Assembly (NCBI GenBank): GCA_903928495.1 | Contig: CAIYQZ010000061.1 | Location: 62,001-126,000 of the forward strand | DNA: 64,000 nucleotides | Source of the DNA: an uncultured bacterium | GTDB taxonomy: Bacteria; Pseudomonadota; Gammaproteobacteria; Burkholderiales; Burkholderiaceae_C | Direction: 5' to 3' | Shown here: one piece after another, positions 18,801 through 27,598 of the stretch | How the letters are laid out: each line of letters opens with the position of its first letter | Numbering within the stretch: the first letter of the stretch is position 1 | Made by a program: the position numbers and the translations under genes | Notes under the pieces: model-generated | What the model saw: only the letters and a program-made list of their open reading frames with translations | The model's database searches: none | Told to the model about the DNA's origin: nothing

Positions 18801-18806
18801 TACAAT
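18801..18806 (+). promoter_or_regulatory. -10 element of the SRP RNA gene
   Basis: TACAAT lies 7 bases before the first paired base of the SRP RNA, the right place for a sigma-70 -10 hexamer. No good -35 match is seen in the GC-rich stretch upstream. Confidence 0.6.
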
Positions 18807-18813
18807 CCAACGT

Positions 18814-18907
18814 GACGGGCCTTCCCGCATGGTGAAGCGGCCAACCGGGTCAGGTGGGGAACCAAGCAGCCCTAACTGTGAATCCAGTGCCGGGGTCAAG
18901 GCTCGTC
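18814..18907 (+). ncRNA. ffs: Signal recognition particle RNA (4.5S), small bacterial type
   Basis: The domain IV core is readable: GGTCAGGTGGGGAACCAAGC followed by AGCCC, which matches the conserved GGUCAGG, GGAA tetraloop and AGCAGCC elements. The ends GACGGGCC and GGCTCGTC pair perfectly, giving a closed hairpin of about 94 bases. The gene is divergent from dnaX and upstream of thyA. The RNA binds Ffh to target membrane proteins to the translocon. Confidence 0.92.
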
Positions 18908-18991
18908 ACCCCCCTCTTTCGCGGCCAGTGCCCAGACCCAGATATCTGGCCGTTGGCTCAGCTCCTGCAGCCCCTGTCGCCACCAGACCCC

Positions 18992-19822
18992 ATGCAGCAA
19001 CCCATCCGCTCCCAATACGAAGACTTTGTGCGCCACGTGCGCGCACACGGCGTGTTCAAGGCCGACCGCACGGGCACGGGCACCACCAGCGTGTTTGGCT
19101 ACCAGATGCGGTTCAACCTGGCTGAAGGGTTTCCGCTGGTCACCACCAAGAAGGTGCACCTGAAATCCATCATCCACGAGCTGCTGTGGTTCCTCACTGG
19201 CTCCAGCAACAACAACGACCTGCGCGCACGCGGCGTCACCATTTGGGACGAGTGGGCACGGGAAGACGGCAGCCTGGGGCCGGTGTACGGCGTGCAGTGG
19301 CGCAGCTGGCCCAAGGCCGATGGCACACACATCGACCAGATTTCAGAGGTAATCAAGACCCTGAAAACGAACCCTGACTCGCGCCGCATCATCGTCAGCG
19401 CCTGGAACGTGGCAGAGCTGGACCAAATGGCGCTGATGCCCTGCCACGCATTCTTCCAGTTTTACGTTGCCCCGCCCACCGAAGCAGGCCAGCGCGGCAA
19501 ACTCAGCTGCCAGTTGTACCAGCGCAGCGCCGACATTTTTCTGGGCGTGCCCTTCAACATTGCCAGCTACGCGCTGCTGACGCACATGGTGGCGCAGCAG
19601 TGCGACCTGGACGTGGGCGATTTCATCTGGACCGGTGGCGACTGCCACATCTACAGCAACCACACCGAACAGGTGGCGCTGCAACTGAGCCGCGAGCCAC
19701 GCCCCTACCCCACGCTGACCATCAAGCGACGGCCCGACAGCATCTTTGACTACCAGTTTGAAGACTTCGAAGTGACGGGCTACGACCCACACCCCGCCAT
19801 CAAAGCCCCCGTGGCTGTCTGA
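18992..19822 (+). CDS. thyA: Thymidylate synthase
   Basis: ThyA makes dTMP from dUMP using methylenetetrahydrofolate. The 276-residue protein contains [20 protein letters not shown], the catalytic Cys near residue 151 in [12 protein letters not shown], the Arg-bearing motif [11 protein letters not shown], and [20 protein letters not shown] and [12 protein letters not shown]. The start ATG at 18992 gives the usual [10 protein letters not shown]-terminus. It heads a co-directional group ending with folA, which regenerates the folate that this enzyme oxidises, and an exonuclease gene. Confidence 0.96.
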   Translation: MQQPIRSQYEDFVRHVRAHGVFKADRTGTGTTSVFGYQMRFNLAEGFPLVTTKKVHLKSIIHELLWFLTGSSNNNDLRARGVTIWDEWAREDGSLGPVYGVQWRSWPKADGTHIDQISEVIKTLKTNPDSRRIIVSAWNVAELDQMALMPCHAFFQFYVAPPTEAGQRGKLSCQLYQRSADIFLGVPFNIASYALLTHMVAQQCDLDVGDFIWTGGDCHIYSNHTEQVALQLSREPRPYPTLTIKRRPDSIFDYQFEDFEVTGYDPHPAIKAPVAV

Positions 19823-19831
19823 GCGCAGCCT

Positions 19832-20713
19832 GTGCTGACGCGCAAACAGTTGCTGGCCCTGGTGGCCCTCACACTCATGTGGGGCATCAACTGGCCCATG
19901 ATGAAGCTGTCGCTGCGCGAGCTGTCGCCGCTGTATTTCCGCGCCATCACCATGACGCTGGGGGCCAGCTGGCTGTATCTGTTTTTCCGTGCGCGTGGCG
20001 TGCGCATGCTGCCGCAGGGCACCGAGTGGCGCACCGTGGTGTTGCTGGGCCTGCCCAACATGCTGGGCTGGCACACCATTTCCATCTTCGGTGTGAAAGA
20101 ACTCAGCTCGGGTCGGGCGGCCATTCTGGGTTTCACCATGCCCATCTGGACGGTGCTGATCGGTGCGTTGTTCTTCGGCGAAAAGCTCACCCGCCGCGTG
20201 GCTTGGGCCACCTGTGCGGTGGCGCTGGCCATCGGCCTGCTGATGGCGCATGAAGTGCAAAACCTCAGCGGTAAACCGCTGGGCGTGTTGTGGATGGAGT
20301 TGGCCGCGCTGAGCTGGGCCATTGGCACGCTGATGATGCGGCGCATGCACATCACCCTGCCCACCGAAGCGCTGGCCGTCTGGATGATGCTGCTGGCCAG
20401 CGTGTGCCTTTGGGTGCTGGCGCTGTTGGCCGAGCCCTTGCCAAGCTTCGCCTTCAGCCCTGCCATGTGGGGCAGCCTGGTGTATGGCGTGCTCATCAAC
20501 TACGGGTTTGCGCAAATCATCTGGTTCAGCCTGGCGCGCAACCTGCCCCCGGCCACCAGTGCCATGAGCGTCATGGCCATTCCCCTGATCGGCACGCTCA
20601 GCGCCACGGTCATCGTCGGCGAATGGCCGCACTGGCAAGACTATGTGGCCGTGGTACTAGTGATGAGCGCCATTGCCGCTGTGCTGCTACCCGCCCGCAA
20701 ACCCAGTGCCTGA
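19832..20713 (+). CDS. DMT-superfamily transporter, EamA type
   Basis: The 293-residue integral membrane protein has about ten predicted helices in two repeated EamA halves, as in drug/metabolite exporters. Landmarks are LTLMWGINWPMMK at the N-terminus, SSGRAAILGFTMPIWTVLIG at the end of repeat one and VVLVMSAIAAVLLPAR at the end. The start is GTG at 19832, nine bases after thyA. The substrate is unknown; EamA proteins often export amino acids or other metabolites. Confidence 0.88.
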   Translation: MLTRKQLLALVALTLMWGINWPMMKLSLRELSPLYFRAITMTLGASWLYLFFRARGVRMLPQGTEWRTVVLLGLPNMLGWHTISIFGVKELSSGRAAILGFTMPIWTVLIGALFFGEKLTRRVAWATCAVALAIGLLMAHEVQNLSGKPLGVLWMELAALSWAIGTLMMRRMHITLPTEALAVWMMLLASVCLWVLALLAEPLPSFAFSPAMWGSLVYGVLINYGFAQIIWFSLARNLPPATSAMSVMAIPLIGTLSATVIVGEWPHWQDYVAVVLVMSAIAAVLLPARKPSA

Positions 20714-20751
20714 ACCCGCACACCTGACACAACACACCTGACGCAGCACAC

Positions 20752-21231
20752 ATGACACCGCACGTCCGTCCCGCCACCACCGCTGACCTGGATGCGCTGG
20801 CCCCCTTGTTCGACGCGTACCGCCAGTTTTACGAACAACCGTCTGACACTGAACTGGCTCGGGGCTTTCTCGGCACGCGTTTGGCCCGGTCTGAATCGGT
20901 GGTGCTGGTGGCACAGTTGCCCGGCGGGGCACTGGCAGGCTTTTGCCAGCTGTACCCCAGCTTTTGCTCGGTGCTGGCGCAACCCATTTACACGCTGTAC
21001 GACCTGTTTGTGCCGCCCGCGCACCGGCAACAAGGCGTGGCCAAAGCCCTGCTGGCCGCAGCGGCCGAGCGCGGACGCCGCGATGGCATGGCCCGCCTGG
21101 ACCTGACCACCGCACACACCAACCACACAGCCCAGGCTTTGTATGAAAGCATGGGCTGGGTGCAAGACCGCGTGTTTCGCACTTACAACCTTGACCTGGC
21201 CCCCACCACCGCCACACCACCATGCGCCTGA
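20752..21231 (+). CDS. GNAT-family N-acetyltransferase
   Basis: The 159-residue protein shows the acetyl-CoA binding signature PPAHRQQGVAKALLAAAAER near residues 87-106 and the late motif HTAQALYESMGWVQDRVFRTYNLD. The substrate is unknown. The last 10 bases overlap the folA start in another frame, so the two genes are probably translated together. Confidence 0.88.
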   Translation: MTPHVRPATTADLDALAPLFDAYRQFYEQPSDTELARGFLGTRLARSESVVLVAQLPGGALAGFCQLYPSFCSVLAQPIYTLYDLFVPPAHRQQGVAKALLAAAAERGRRDGMARLDLTTAHTNHTAQALYESMGWVQDRVFRTYNLDLAPTTATPPCA

Positions 21232-21707
21232 ACCTGATTTACGCCCGCGCCCGCAACGGTGTGATTGGCCGCGACAACTCCATGCCATGGCACTTGCCGG
21301 AAGACCTGGCCCACTTCAAGCGCACCACGCTGGGTTGCCCGGTGTTGATGGGGCGCAAAACCTGGGAGTCGCTGCCCCCGCGCTTTCGTCCCTTGCCCGG
21401 CCGCATCAACGCCGTGCTGACGCGGGATGAAAATTTCAATGAATTAGGGACCCAGCGCTTTACCAGCATGGAAAGTGCACTGCTTTCATTGGGACACCAC
21501 CCGGAGGTATGGGTGATGGGCGGAGCACAGGTGTATGCACAGGCACTGCCACTGGCGCAGCGAGTGGTGGCCACCGAAATCGATGCCGACTTTGAAGGCG
21601 ATGCCTTTGCGCCAACGCTGGGGCCTGAATGGCGGGAAACCAGCCGTGAATCGCACACTGCAGCCAACGGCCTTCCATACAACTTTGTGACCTGGGAGCG
21701 CACATGA
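21222..21707 (+). CDS. folA: Dihydrofolate reductase
   Basis: It reduces dihydrofolate to tetrahydrofolate with NADPH. The 161-residue protein shows NGVIGRDNSMPWHLPEDLAH with the catalytic acidic residue after WHLP, LMGRKTWESLP and VWVMGGAQVYAQAL. It overlaps the preceding acetyltransferase by 10 bases and the following exonuclease gene by four (ATGA). Presence with thyA fits the shared folate cycle. Confidence 0.95.
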   Translation: MRLNLIYARARNGVIGRDNSMPWHLPEDLAHFKRTTLGCPVLMGRKTWESLPPRFRPLPGRINAVLTRDENFNELGTQRFTSMESALLSLGHHPEVWVMGGAQVYAQALPLAQRVVATEIDADFEGDAFAPTLGPEWRETSRESHTAANGLPYNFVTWERT

Positions 21708-22501
21708 GACTCGCCACCTGGAACGTGAATTCTCTGGCTGTGCGCCTGCCCCAGGTGCTGGACTGGCTGGCTGCACAAAGCGCCGCCAACGCGCCCGTCG
21801 ACGTGCTGGCGTTGCAAGAACTGAAAATGGCCGACGAAAAGTTCCCGGCTGCAGCATTCACCGAAGCGGGCTACCAATGCCAGTGGTTTGGCCAGAAAAC
21901 ATACAACGGAGTGGCTTTGATTTCACGCACAGCCGCCACCGACGTGGTGAAAAACATCCCCGGCTTTGACGACGAACACTCGCGATTGATCGCTGGCACC
22001 TACAGCGGCAGCAGCGGTGAGCCGTTGCGGGTGATTGGTGCCTACTTTCCCAACGGACAGGCCCCGGGCAGCGACAAGTTCGCCTACAAAATGCGCTGGC
22101 TGCAAGCCTTGCGTGAGTGGATTCACACCGAGCTGGCACAGCACCCGCACCTGGTGCTGATGGGTGACTACAACATCACCTTCGACGACGCCGATGTGTG
22201 GGACCCGGAGGGCATGCGCGAAGCCATCCACTGCACCACCGAAGAGCGCACCCATCTGCAAGCGCTGATCGACCTGGGCCTGCACGACAGCGTGCGCCTG
22301 TTCCCCCAGCCCGAGAAAAACTACAGTTGGTGGGATTACCGCGAGTTTGCATTCCGCCGCAACCGGGGACTGCGCATTGACCATGTGCTGGTCAGTGATG
22401 CACTCAGGCCCCTGGCCACCACTTGCGCCGTGGACAAACTGCCCCGCAAGAACGAAAGGCCCAGCGACCATGCACCGGTGGTGCTGACGCTGGACCTTTA
22501 G
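21704..22501 (+). CDS. xthA: Exodeoxyribonuclease III (AP endonuclease family)
   Basis: This 265-residue Mg-dependent nuclease of the EEP superfamily acts in base excision repair. It has RLATWNVNSLAVRLPQVL, LALQELKMAD with the metal-binding Glu, VLMGDYNITFDDADVWDPE, WWDYREFAFRRNRGLRIDHV and RPSDHAPVVLTL. Translation is coupled to folA by ATGA. Its TAG stop lies inside the edge of a dispersed repeat copy. Confidence 0.93.
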   Translation: MRLATWNVNSLAVRLPQVLDWLAAQSAANAPVDVLALQELKMADEKFPAAAFTEAGYQCQWFGQKTYNGVALISRTAATDVVKNIPGFDDEHSRLIAGTYSGSSGEPLRVIGAYFPNGQAPGSDKFAYKMRWLQALREWIHTELAQHPHLVLMGDYNITFDDADVWDPEGMREAIHCTTEERTHLQALIDLGLHDSVRLFPQPEKNYSWWDYREFAFRRNRGLRIDHVLVSDALRPLATTCAVDKLPRKNERPSDHAPVVLTLDL

Positions 22502-22549
22502 TTGATAGCTGAAAGTTCAATGCCATCAAGCGGTGAGGGCTGTTTTCAC
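22499..22549 (-). repeat. Dispersed AT-rich repeat, copy 3 (between xthA and ntrC)
   Basis: On the minus strand it reads AAAACAGCCCTCACCGCTT, 18 bases, then GCTATCAACT. It fills the 44-base gap between the convergent xthA and ntrC genes and supplies the xthA stop codon and the last bases of ntrC. It may also act as the transcription end, but no T-run terminator is evident. Confidence 0.75.
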
Positions 22550-24111
22550 TCCAAATTCAGCTCTTGGATTTTGCGCGTGATGGTGTTGCGCCCAATGCCC
22601 AGCTTGTGAGCCGCTTCGATGCGGCGACCCCGGGTGTTGGACAGGGCGGTCTGGATGAGCTTGGTCTCGAAGCGGCGGATCAGCACGTCCCACACATCCA
22701 ACCGGCCGGACTCCAGCAAACCCGCTGCTTCCAACTGCAAGCCTTGTTCCCAGCCCAAACTGGCGCCAGCAGCGGTTACCTGACCATCACCCGCCGCAGC
22801 CACAGGCGCCAGGGCACCGGCGGGTACAGCCGCTTCACGCACAGCTGCAGCATCGGGCACAGGGGATGTTGGCACAGACCCAGCAGCCGTAGCCACCAAA
22901 GCCACAGGCACATCCACCCGCGAGTCGACACGCAGTGCAGGCGTGGCCAGCACTTCGGGGGGCAAATCTTTTTCGTCCACCACCTGGGCAGGGGCCATCA
23001 CGGTCAGCCAGTGGCACACGTTTTCAAGCTGGCGAACGTTGCCTGGAAAATCAAACGTGGCCAGGCGTTGAAGAGCGGCTTCCGAAATGCGCTTGGGCTC
23101 CACATCCAGCTGCTTGGCACTTTGAACCAGGAAGTGGCGAGTGAGCATGGGCACGTCTTCGCGACGCTCGCGCAGAGCAGGCAAGCGCAGGCGAATGACG
23201 TTCAGGCGGTGGAACAAGTCCTCGCGGAACACGCCTTCCTTCACGCGTTGCTCCAGGTTCTGGTGGGTGGCGGCAATCACGCGCACATTGGCCTTGACGG
23301 CACTGTGCCCGCCCACGCGGTAAAAGTGCCCGTCTGACAACACACGCAACAACCGTGTTTGCAGGTCAAAAGGCATGTCGCCGATTTCGTCCAGGAACAA
23401 AGTGCCGCCGTCGGCCTGCTCAAACCGGCCCCGACGCATGGTCTGTGCGCCTGTGAAGGCGCCGCGTTCGTGCCCGAAAAGCTCGCTTTCCAACAGGTCT
23501 TTGGGGATGGCCGCCGTGTTGATGGCCACAAACGGGCCATTGGCGCGGGGTGAATGTTTGTGCAACGCACGGGCCACCAGCTCTTTGCCAGAGCCCGACT
23601 CGCCGGTGATCATGACCGTGACATTGCTTTGGCTCAGGCGGCCGATGGCACGGAACACGTCCTGCATGGCGGGTGCCTGGCCCAGCATTTCGGGCGCAGC
23701 GGCCATGCGTTCTTCGGCCACCTCCTCCCGCTGGCTTTCTTCCACGGCGCGGCGGATCAGCTCCACGGCTTTGGGCAGGTCGAAAGGCTTGGGCAGGTAC
23801 TCGAACGCCCCACCCTGGAAGGCAGACACGGCGCTGTCGAGGTCCGAGAAGGCCGTCATGATGATGACTGGCAAACCCGGCATTTTCTTTTTGACCTTTT
23901 CCAGCAGGTCCAACCCTGACCCACCTGGCATGCGGATGTCGCTGACCAGCACCTGCGGGCCTTGGTCATCGTTGCCATCGCTCAATGCCGCCAGCACCTC
24001 TTGGGGATTGATGAAACTGCGGGTGGGCAGGTTCTCGCGCAGGAGCGCCTTTTCAAGAACGAACCGGATGGACTGATCGTCATCCACGATCCAGATGGGT
24101 TTCATGCGCAC
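22546..24111 (-). CDS. ntrC: Nitrogen regulator NtrC (sigma-54 activator)
   Basis: The 521-residue response regulator activates nitrogen-assimilation promoters. The receiver domain spans about residues 1-120 (VDDDQSIRFVLEKAL, phospho-acceptor in VLVSDIRMPGGSGLDLL). The AAA+ domain has Walker A GESGSGKELVARALH, the sigma-54 contact loop GAFTGA and TLFLDEIGDMP. The C-terminal Fis-type helix-turn-helix is AAHKLGIGRNTITRKIQEL. An Ala/Val-rich linker near residues 395-455 makes it longer than enteric NtrC (about 470). ntrB lies just upstream on the same strand. Confidence 0.95.
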   Translation of the reverse strand: MRMKPIWIVDDDQSIRFVLEKALLRENLPTRSFINPQEVLAALSDGNDDQGPQVLVSDIRMPGGSGLDLLEKVKKKMPGLPVIIMTAFSDLDSAVSAFQGGAFEYLPKPFDLPKAVELIRRAVEESQREEVAEERMAAAPEMLGQAPAMQDVFRAIGRLSQSNVTVMITGESGSGKELVARALHKHSPRANGPFVAINTAAIPKDLLESELFGHERGAFTGAQTMRRGRFEQADGGTLFLDEIGDMPFDLQTRLLRVLSDGHFYRVGGHSAVKANVRVIAATHQNLEQRVKEGVFREDLFHRLNVIRLRLPALRERREDVPMLTRHFLVQSAKQLDVEPKRISEAALQRLATFDFPGNVRQLENVCHWLTVMAPAQVVDEKDLPPEVLATPALRVDSRVDVPVALVATAAGSVPTSPVPDAAAVREAAVPAGALAPVAAAGDGQVTAAGASLGWEQGLQLEAAGLLESGRLDVWDVLIRRFETKLIQTALSNTRGRRIEAAHKLGIGRNTITRKIQELNLE

Positions 24112-24168
24112 TGTTCCTTTGTCGACTCCCCTGCCGGTTGTCGCCTCGTGTTGCGCTCCCGGCCGACT

Positions 24169-25221
24169 TCAAGGCAGGGGAATCAGAATCTTGAAGTCGG
24201 TACGGCCCGCCACGCTGTCGCACTCGATCAGGCCGTGGTGCTGCTGAACAAAGGTTTGCGCCAGAGTCAGCCCAAGGCCTGAACCGCCATCACGCCCTGA
24301 GACCAGGGGGTAGAAGATGCGGTCCTTGATCGAGTCCGGCACGCCGGGCCCGTTGTCGATGACATGCAATTCCAGTGCCAACCGGTAACGCTGTTTGCCA
24401 AATGTGATTTGGCGGGTCACGCGGGTCTTGAAAGTGATGCAGGCATCACCCGCTTCTCTGCGCTGCGCGAGGGCTTGCGCTGCGTTGTGCGCGATGTTGA
24501 GCACGGCCTGGATGAGCTGCTCCCGGTCGCCCCGGAACTCGGGCAGCGACGTGTCGTAGTCGCGCACCACGCGCAAGCCCTTGGGAAACTCGGCCAGGAT
24601 GAGCGCGCGCACCCGCTCGCACACCTCGTGGATGTTGACATCGCCCACCACATGCGGCCGGCGGTGCGGGGCCAGCAGCCGGTCCACCAGGGTCTGGAGG
24701 CGATCGGCCTCGTGGATGATGACTTGCGTGTATTCGATCAGCTCGCGCGATTCCAGCTCCATTTGCAATAACTGTGCGGCGCCGCGGATGCCCCCCAGGG
24801 GGTTCTTGATTTCGTGGGCGAGGTTGCGGATGAGTTCTTTGTTGGCTTGTGCCTGATCGATCAAGCGCTCTTCGCGGTCCTGGCGGGCTTGTTGTTCCAA
24901 GGGCAACAATTCCACGATGACCTCGTCGGGCACATCGGTCTGGGCCACCACCACGTGCACGGGAAGAGGCTCGCGGTGCAAACACCTGAGCCAGGTGTCA
25001 TAGCGGAGCGCAGCAAACTCGTTGTCTTTGGCGCCGGTCAGCGCATTCAGCAGCAAAGTCGGGTCTGTGAAAAACTCGGCCAGCTGAGTGTTTCCAATCG
25101 TGCGCCGCGACAGCCCCAGCGCATCTTCCAGCGCAGCATTCACATAACGCAATTGGCCGGTGGAGTCGACCACGGCCACGAGGGTTGCCAGCAAATCCAG
25201 CGCATGGAAACGGACGGCCAT
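24169..25221 (-). CDS. ntrB: Nitrogen sensor kinase NtrB
   Basis: NtrB phosphorylates or dephosphorylates NtrC under control of PII. The 350-residue cytosolic protein has an N-terminal PAS domain (LLATLVAVVDSTGQLRYVN), the His box NLAHEIKNPLGGIRGAAQLL and the ATP-binding N and G boxes (NIAHNAAQAL, DNGPGVPDSIKDRIF, GSGLGLTLAQ). The ATG at 25221 is preferred because AGAGG sits six bases before it; an ATG at 25251 would add ten residues. It ends 57 bases before ntrC. Confidence 0.94.
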   Translation of the reverse strand: MAVRFHALDLLATLVAVVDSTGQLRYVNAALEDALGLSRRTIGNTQLAEFFTDPTLLLNALTGAKDNEFAALRYDTWLRCLHREPLPVHVVVAQTDVPDEVIVELLPLEQQARQDREERLIDQAQANKELIRNLAHEIKNPLGGIRGAAQLLQMELESRELIEYTQVIIHEADRLQTLVDRLLAPHRRPHVVGDVNIHEVCERVRALILAEFPKGLRVVRDYDTSLPEFRGDREQLIQAVLNIAHNAAQALAQRREAGDACITFKTRVTRQITFGKQRYRLALELHVIDNGPGVPDSIKDRIFYPLVSGRDGGSGLGLTLAQTFVQQHHGLIECDSVAGRTDFKILIPLP

Positions 25222-25259
25222 GTCGGCCTCTTGTGTAACCCGTGTGCCCATTGGCCTGC

Positions 25260-25814
25260 TCAGCGCTGAGCTTGTGTGTTGCTGGCTGCATTGGCATTGC
25301 CACCTGCAGCGCGCGAGAGTTCTCTGCGTATGCCCACCAGGTCTGCCTCGGCTCTGGCGATGCTGTCTTTCAAACCAGCCACTCGCTCGGCATAACGCAT
25401 CTGGTTTCGGACCTCTTCGCCCCTGCGCTCGGGCTGACCACCGTTGTATTCACGTTGCAACTCTGCCAGGCGTTGCTCGCCCCGCCGAAGCTCTGCTTCA
25501 AGTATGGCGCGGGCATCGCTGTCGCGCGCTTTCTGCACAGCCGGGTCAACCTTGGGCTGGTCGCCGGACGCTGGCACGGGAGCAGCCGCTTTGCCGACGT
25601 TGGCCTTGGGTTTGGGGGCCTGGATGACGGTGACGTTGCCACCATCGAGCGCCTTGCAGGTTTTCTTTTGCTCGGGCGTGGGGTTGTTGGTGTATTCGGT
25701 GCCGCAGCGGTAGATCTCGCCTTGGGCGTGTGCAGGCGCAAGGACAAACGATGCCAGTGAAACGAACAGACTTGCTGCCGGAAGGAACACGCTCTTGAAC
25801 GGATGGTGGTGCAT
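25260..25814 (-). CDS. Small exported coiled-coil protein, function unknown
   Basis: The 184-residue protein has a Sec signal peptide (FLPAASLFVSLASFVLAPAHAQ), then EIYRCGTEYTNNPTPEQKKTC with two Cys, similar to the DUF4124-like segment of other periplasmic proteins. The second half is a long charged helix likely to form a coiled coil. The ATG at 25814 has GGAGA upstream and begins MHHHPFK. It lies between glnA and ntrB on the same strand, an arrangement common in betaproteobacteria. No role in nitrogen control is known to me. Confidence 0.8.
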   Translation of the reverse strand: MHHHPFKSVFLPAASLFVSLASFVLAPAHAQGEIYRCGTEYTNNPTPEQKKTCKALDGGNVTVIQAPKPKANVGKAAAPVPASGDQPKVDPAVQKARDSDARAILEAELRRGEQRLAELQREYNGGQPERRGEEVRNQMRYAERVAGLKDSIARAEADLVGIRRELSRAAGGNANAASNTQAQR

Positions 25815-25905
25815 ATGAGTCTCCAGGGCGGTGCCCTGCAGTGGGTCAGAGGCAGTATCGCGCAAAAAGTGCCCTGCCCCTTACCGTGAGGGCAAACACA
25901 CGCGC

Positions 25906-25936
25906 ATAAAAAAAGGACGACTGAGGCCGTCCTTTC
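25906..25936 (-). terminator. Rho-independent terminator after glnA
   Basis: On the minus strand AAAGGACG and CGTCCTTT pair around an eight-base loop and are followed by a run of T. It would separate glnA from the downstream small gene and ntrBC, allowing most transcripts to end after glnA. Confidence 0.8.
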
Positions 25937-25958
25937 GTCTTGCAGTCGTCTGAAAAGA

Positions 25959-27374
25959 TCAGAGGCTGTAATACATGTCGTATTCCACAGGAGACACTTC
26001 CACGCGACTGCGGGTCACTTCTTGCATCTTGAGTTCGATGTAAGAGTCGATCCACGCGTCGGTGAACACGCCACCTTCTGTCAGGAACGCACGGTCTTTG
26101 TCCAGGGCTTCCAGCGCCTGGTCGAGGCTGGAGCACACGGTGGGCACCAGTTTGTCTTCCTCGGGGGGCAGGTGGTACAGGTCTTTGCTGGCAGCTTCAC
26201 CGGGATGGATCTTGTTGCGAACACCATCCAGACCGGCCATGAGCAATGCAGCAAAGCCCAGGTAGGGGTTGCACAGTGGATCTGGGAAGCGGGCTTCCAC
26301 GCGGCGGGCCTTGTCGCTGGCCACGTTGGGGATGCGGATGGAAGCAGAACGGTTCTTGGCAGAGTAAGCCAGTTTTACCGGTGCTTCGAAGTGAGGCACC
26401 AGGCGTTTGTAGCTGTTGGTGCCAGGGTTGGTGATCGCGTTCAGGGCTCGTGCATGTTTGATGATGCCGCCGATGTAGTACAGCGCGAAATCAGACAGGC
26501 CTGCGTAACCGTTGCCGGCGAACAGGTTCTTGCCATCTTTCCAGACGGACTGGTGAACGTGCATACCTGAGCCGTTGTCACCTGCGTAAGGCTTGGGCAT
26601 GAAGGTGGCTGTTTTGCCGTAGGCATTGGCCACGTTGTGGATCACGTACTTCTGGAGCAATGTCCAGTCGGCGCGCTCTACGAGGGTCGAGAACTTTGTG
26701 CCGATTTCGCACTGGCCGGCACCGGCCACTTCGTGGTGGTGCACTTCGACGGGAATGCCCACCGACTCAAGCACCAGGCACATTTCGCTGCGCATGTCGT
26801 GCGTGCTGTCCACAGGAGGCACGGGGAAGTAGCCACCCTTGACGCGTGGACGGTGACCGCGATTGCCACCCTCAAGCTTTGTGCCGCTGTTCCAGGGGCC
26901 TTCGTATTCGTCGATGGCGTAGAACGTGTTGTTGGGCTCGGTGCTCCAACGCACTTCGTCAAACAGGAAGAACTCGGGCTCAGGGCCGAAATAAGCTGTG
27001 TCGCCCAGGCCAGTGGACTTCAGGTACATCTCGGCACGCTTGGCAATGGAACGTGGATCGCGCTCGTAAGCTTTGCCGTCTGTGGGCTCGATCACGTCAC
27101 AGATCAGCACCAGGGTGGGCTCTTCGTAAAACGGGTCGATGACGGCGCTGCTGGCATCGGGCATCAGCAACATGTCGGAGGCTTCAATGCCTTTCCAGCC
27201 GGCGATGGACGAACCGTCAAAGGCCTGGCCTTCTTCGAATTTGTTTTCGTCGAACTGGGACACGGGTGCAGTGATGTGCTGCCATTTGCCACGGGTATCG
27301 GTGAACCGGAAGTCGACAAACTTGACTTCGTTGTCTTTCACCATTTGCATCACGTCTGCGACGGTTTTGGCCAT
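25959..27374 (-). CDS. glnA: Glutamine synthetase, type I
   Basis: GlnA makes glutamine from glutamate, ammonia and ATP and acts as a dodecamer. The 471-residue protein contains [29 protein letters not shown], the metal-binding segment [26 protein letters not shown] and NRSASIRIP. The adenylylation loop [10 protein letters not shown] has the regulatory Tyr near residue 399. An AGGAGA ribosome site precedes the ATG at 27374. A sigma-54 promoter and at least one NtrC site lie upstream, and ntrB and ntrC follow downstream. Confidence 0.96.
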   Translation of the reverse strand: MAKTVADVMQMVKDNEVKFVDFRFTDTRGKWQHITAPVSQFDENKFEEGQAFDGSSIAGWKGIEASDMLLMPDASSAVIDPFYEEPTLVLICDVIEPTDGKAYERDPRSIAKRAEMYLKSTGLGDTAYFGPEPEFFLFDEVRWSTEPNNTFYAIDEYEGPWNSGTKLEGGNRGHRPRVKGGYFPVPPVDSTHDMRSEMCLVLESVGIPVEVHHHEVAGAGQCEIGTKFSTLVERADWTLLQKYVIHNVANAYGKTATFMPKPYAGDNGSGMHVHQSVWKDGKNLFAGNGYAGLSDFALYYIGGIIKHARALNAITNPGTNSYKRLVPHFEAPVKLAYSAKNRSASIRIPNVASDKARRVEARFPDPLCNPYLGFAALLMAGLDGVRNKIHPGEAASKDLYHLPPEEDKLVPTVCSSLDQALEALDKDRAFLTEGGVFTDAWIDSYIELKMQEVTRSRVEVSPVEYDMYYSL

Positions 27375-27424
27375 CAAAAATCTCCTAGGGGATGATTACA
27401 GGTTGGAAATCGGTATGGAGGATT

Positions 27425-27440
27425 AGCACTTTCCATGCCA
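27425..27440 (-). promoter_or_regulatory. Sigma-54 promoter of glnA
   Basis: The minus strand reads TGGCATGGAAAGTGCT, against the consensus TGGCACG-N4-TTGCW: only two positions differ and GG/GC spacing is correct. Transcription would begin near 27413, about 40 bases before the glnA start codon. It depends on an activator, presumably NtrC encoded nearby. Confidence 0.8.
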
Positions 27441-27577
27441 ATCCACTCTTGTGTTGGGCGCGGCAGTACCAAACCCACCACCACATTGTGCACATTTGGC
27501 AAGCCGGCCTGCGAATCATGGATGACACGCCTGACGCACTTGGCACCGACAGGAACGACCTTTTATGGTGCATTTAT

Positions 27578-27594
27578 CGCACCATATCAGTGCA
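27578..27594 (-). promoter_or_regulatory. NtrC enhancer site upstream of glnA
   Basis: The minus strand reads TGCACTGATATGGTGCG, close to the enteric NtrC site TGCAC-N5-TGGTGCA. It lies about 170 bases upstream of the predicted start of transcription. More GGTGC/GCACC half-sites surround it (27566-27573 and 27602-27608), so binding is probably cooperative. The cluster abuts the stop of the neighbouring gene. Confidence 0.75.
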
Positions 27595-27598
27595 CTGG

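Noticed and set aside
19343-20638. Long antisense open frame across thyA and the DMT transporter
   Set aside because: It overlaps two clearly recognised genes and is dominated by His, Gln and Gly from reversed codons.
21421-21490. Possible ninth repeat copy in folA (GGGACCCAGCGCTT with AT-rich flanks)
   Set aside because: The spacing to the next GCT is 21 bases rather than 18, and the flanks match poorly in either orientation.
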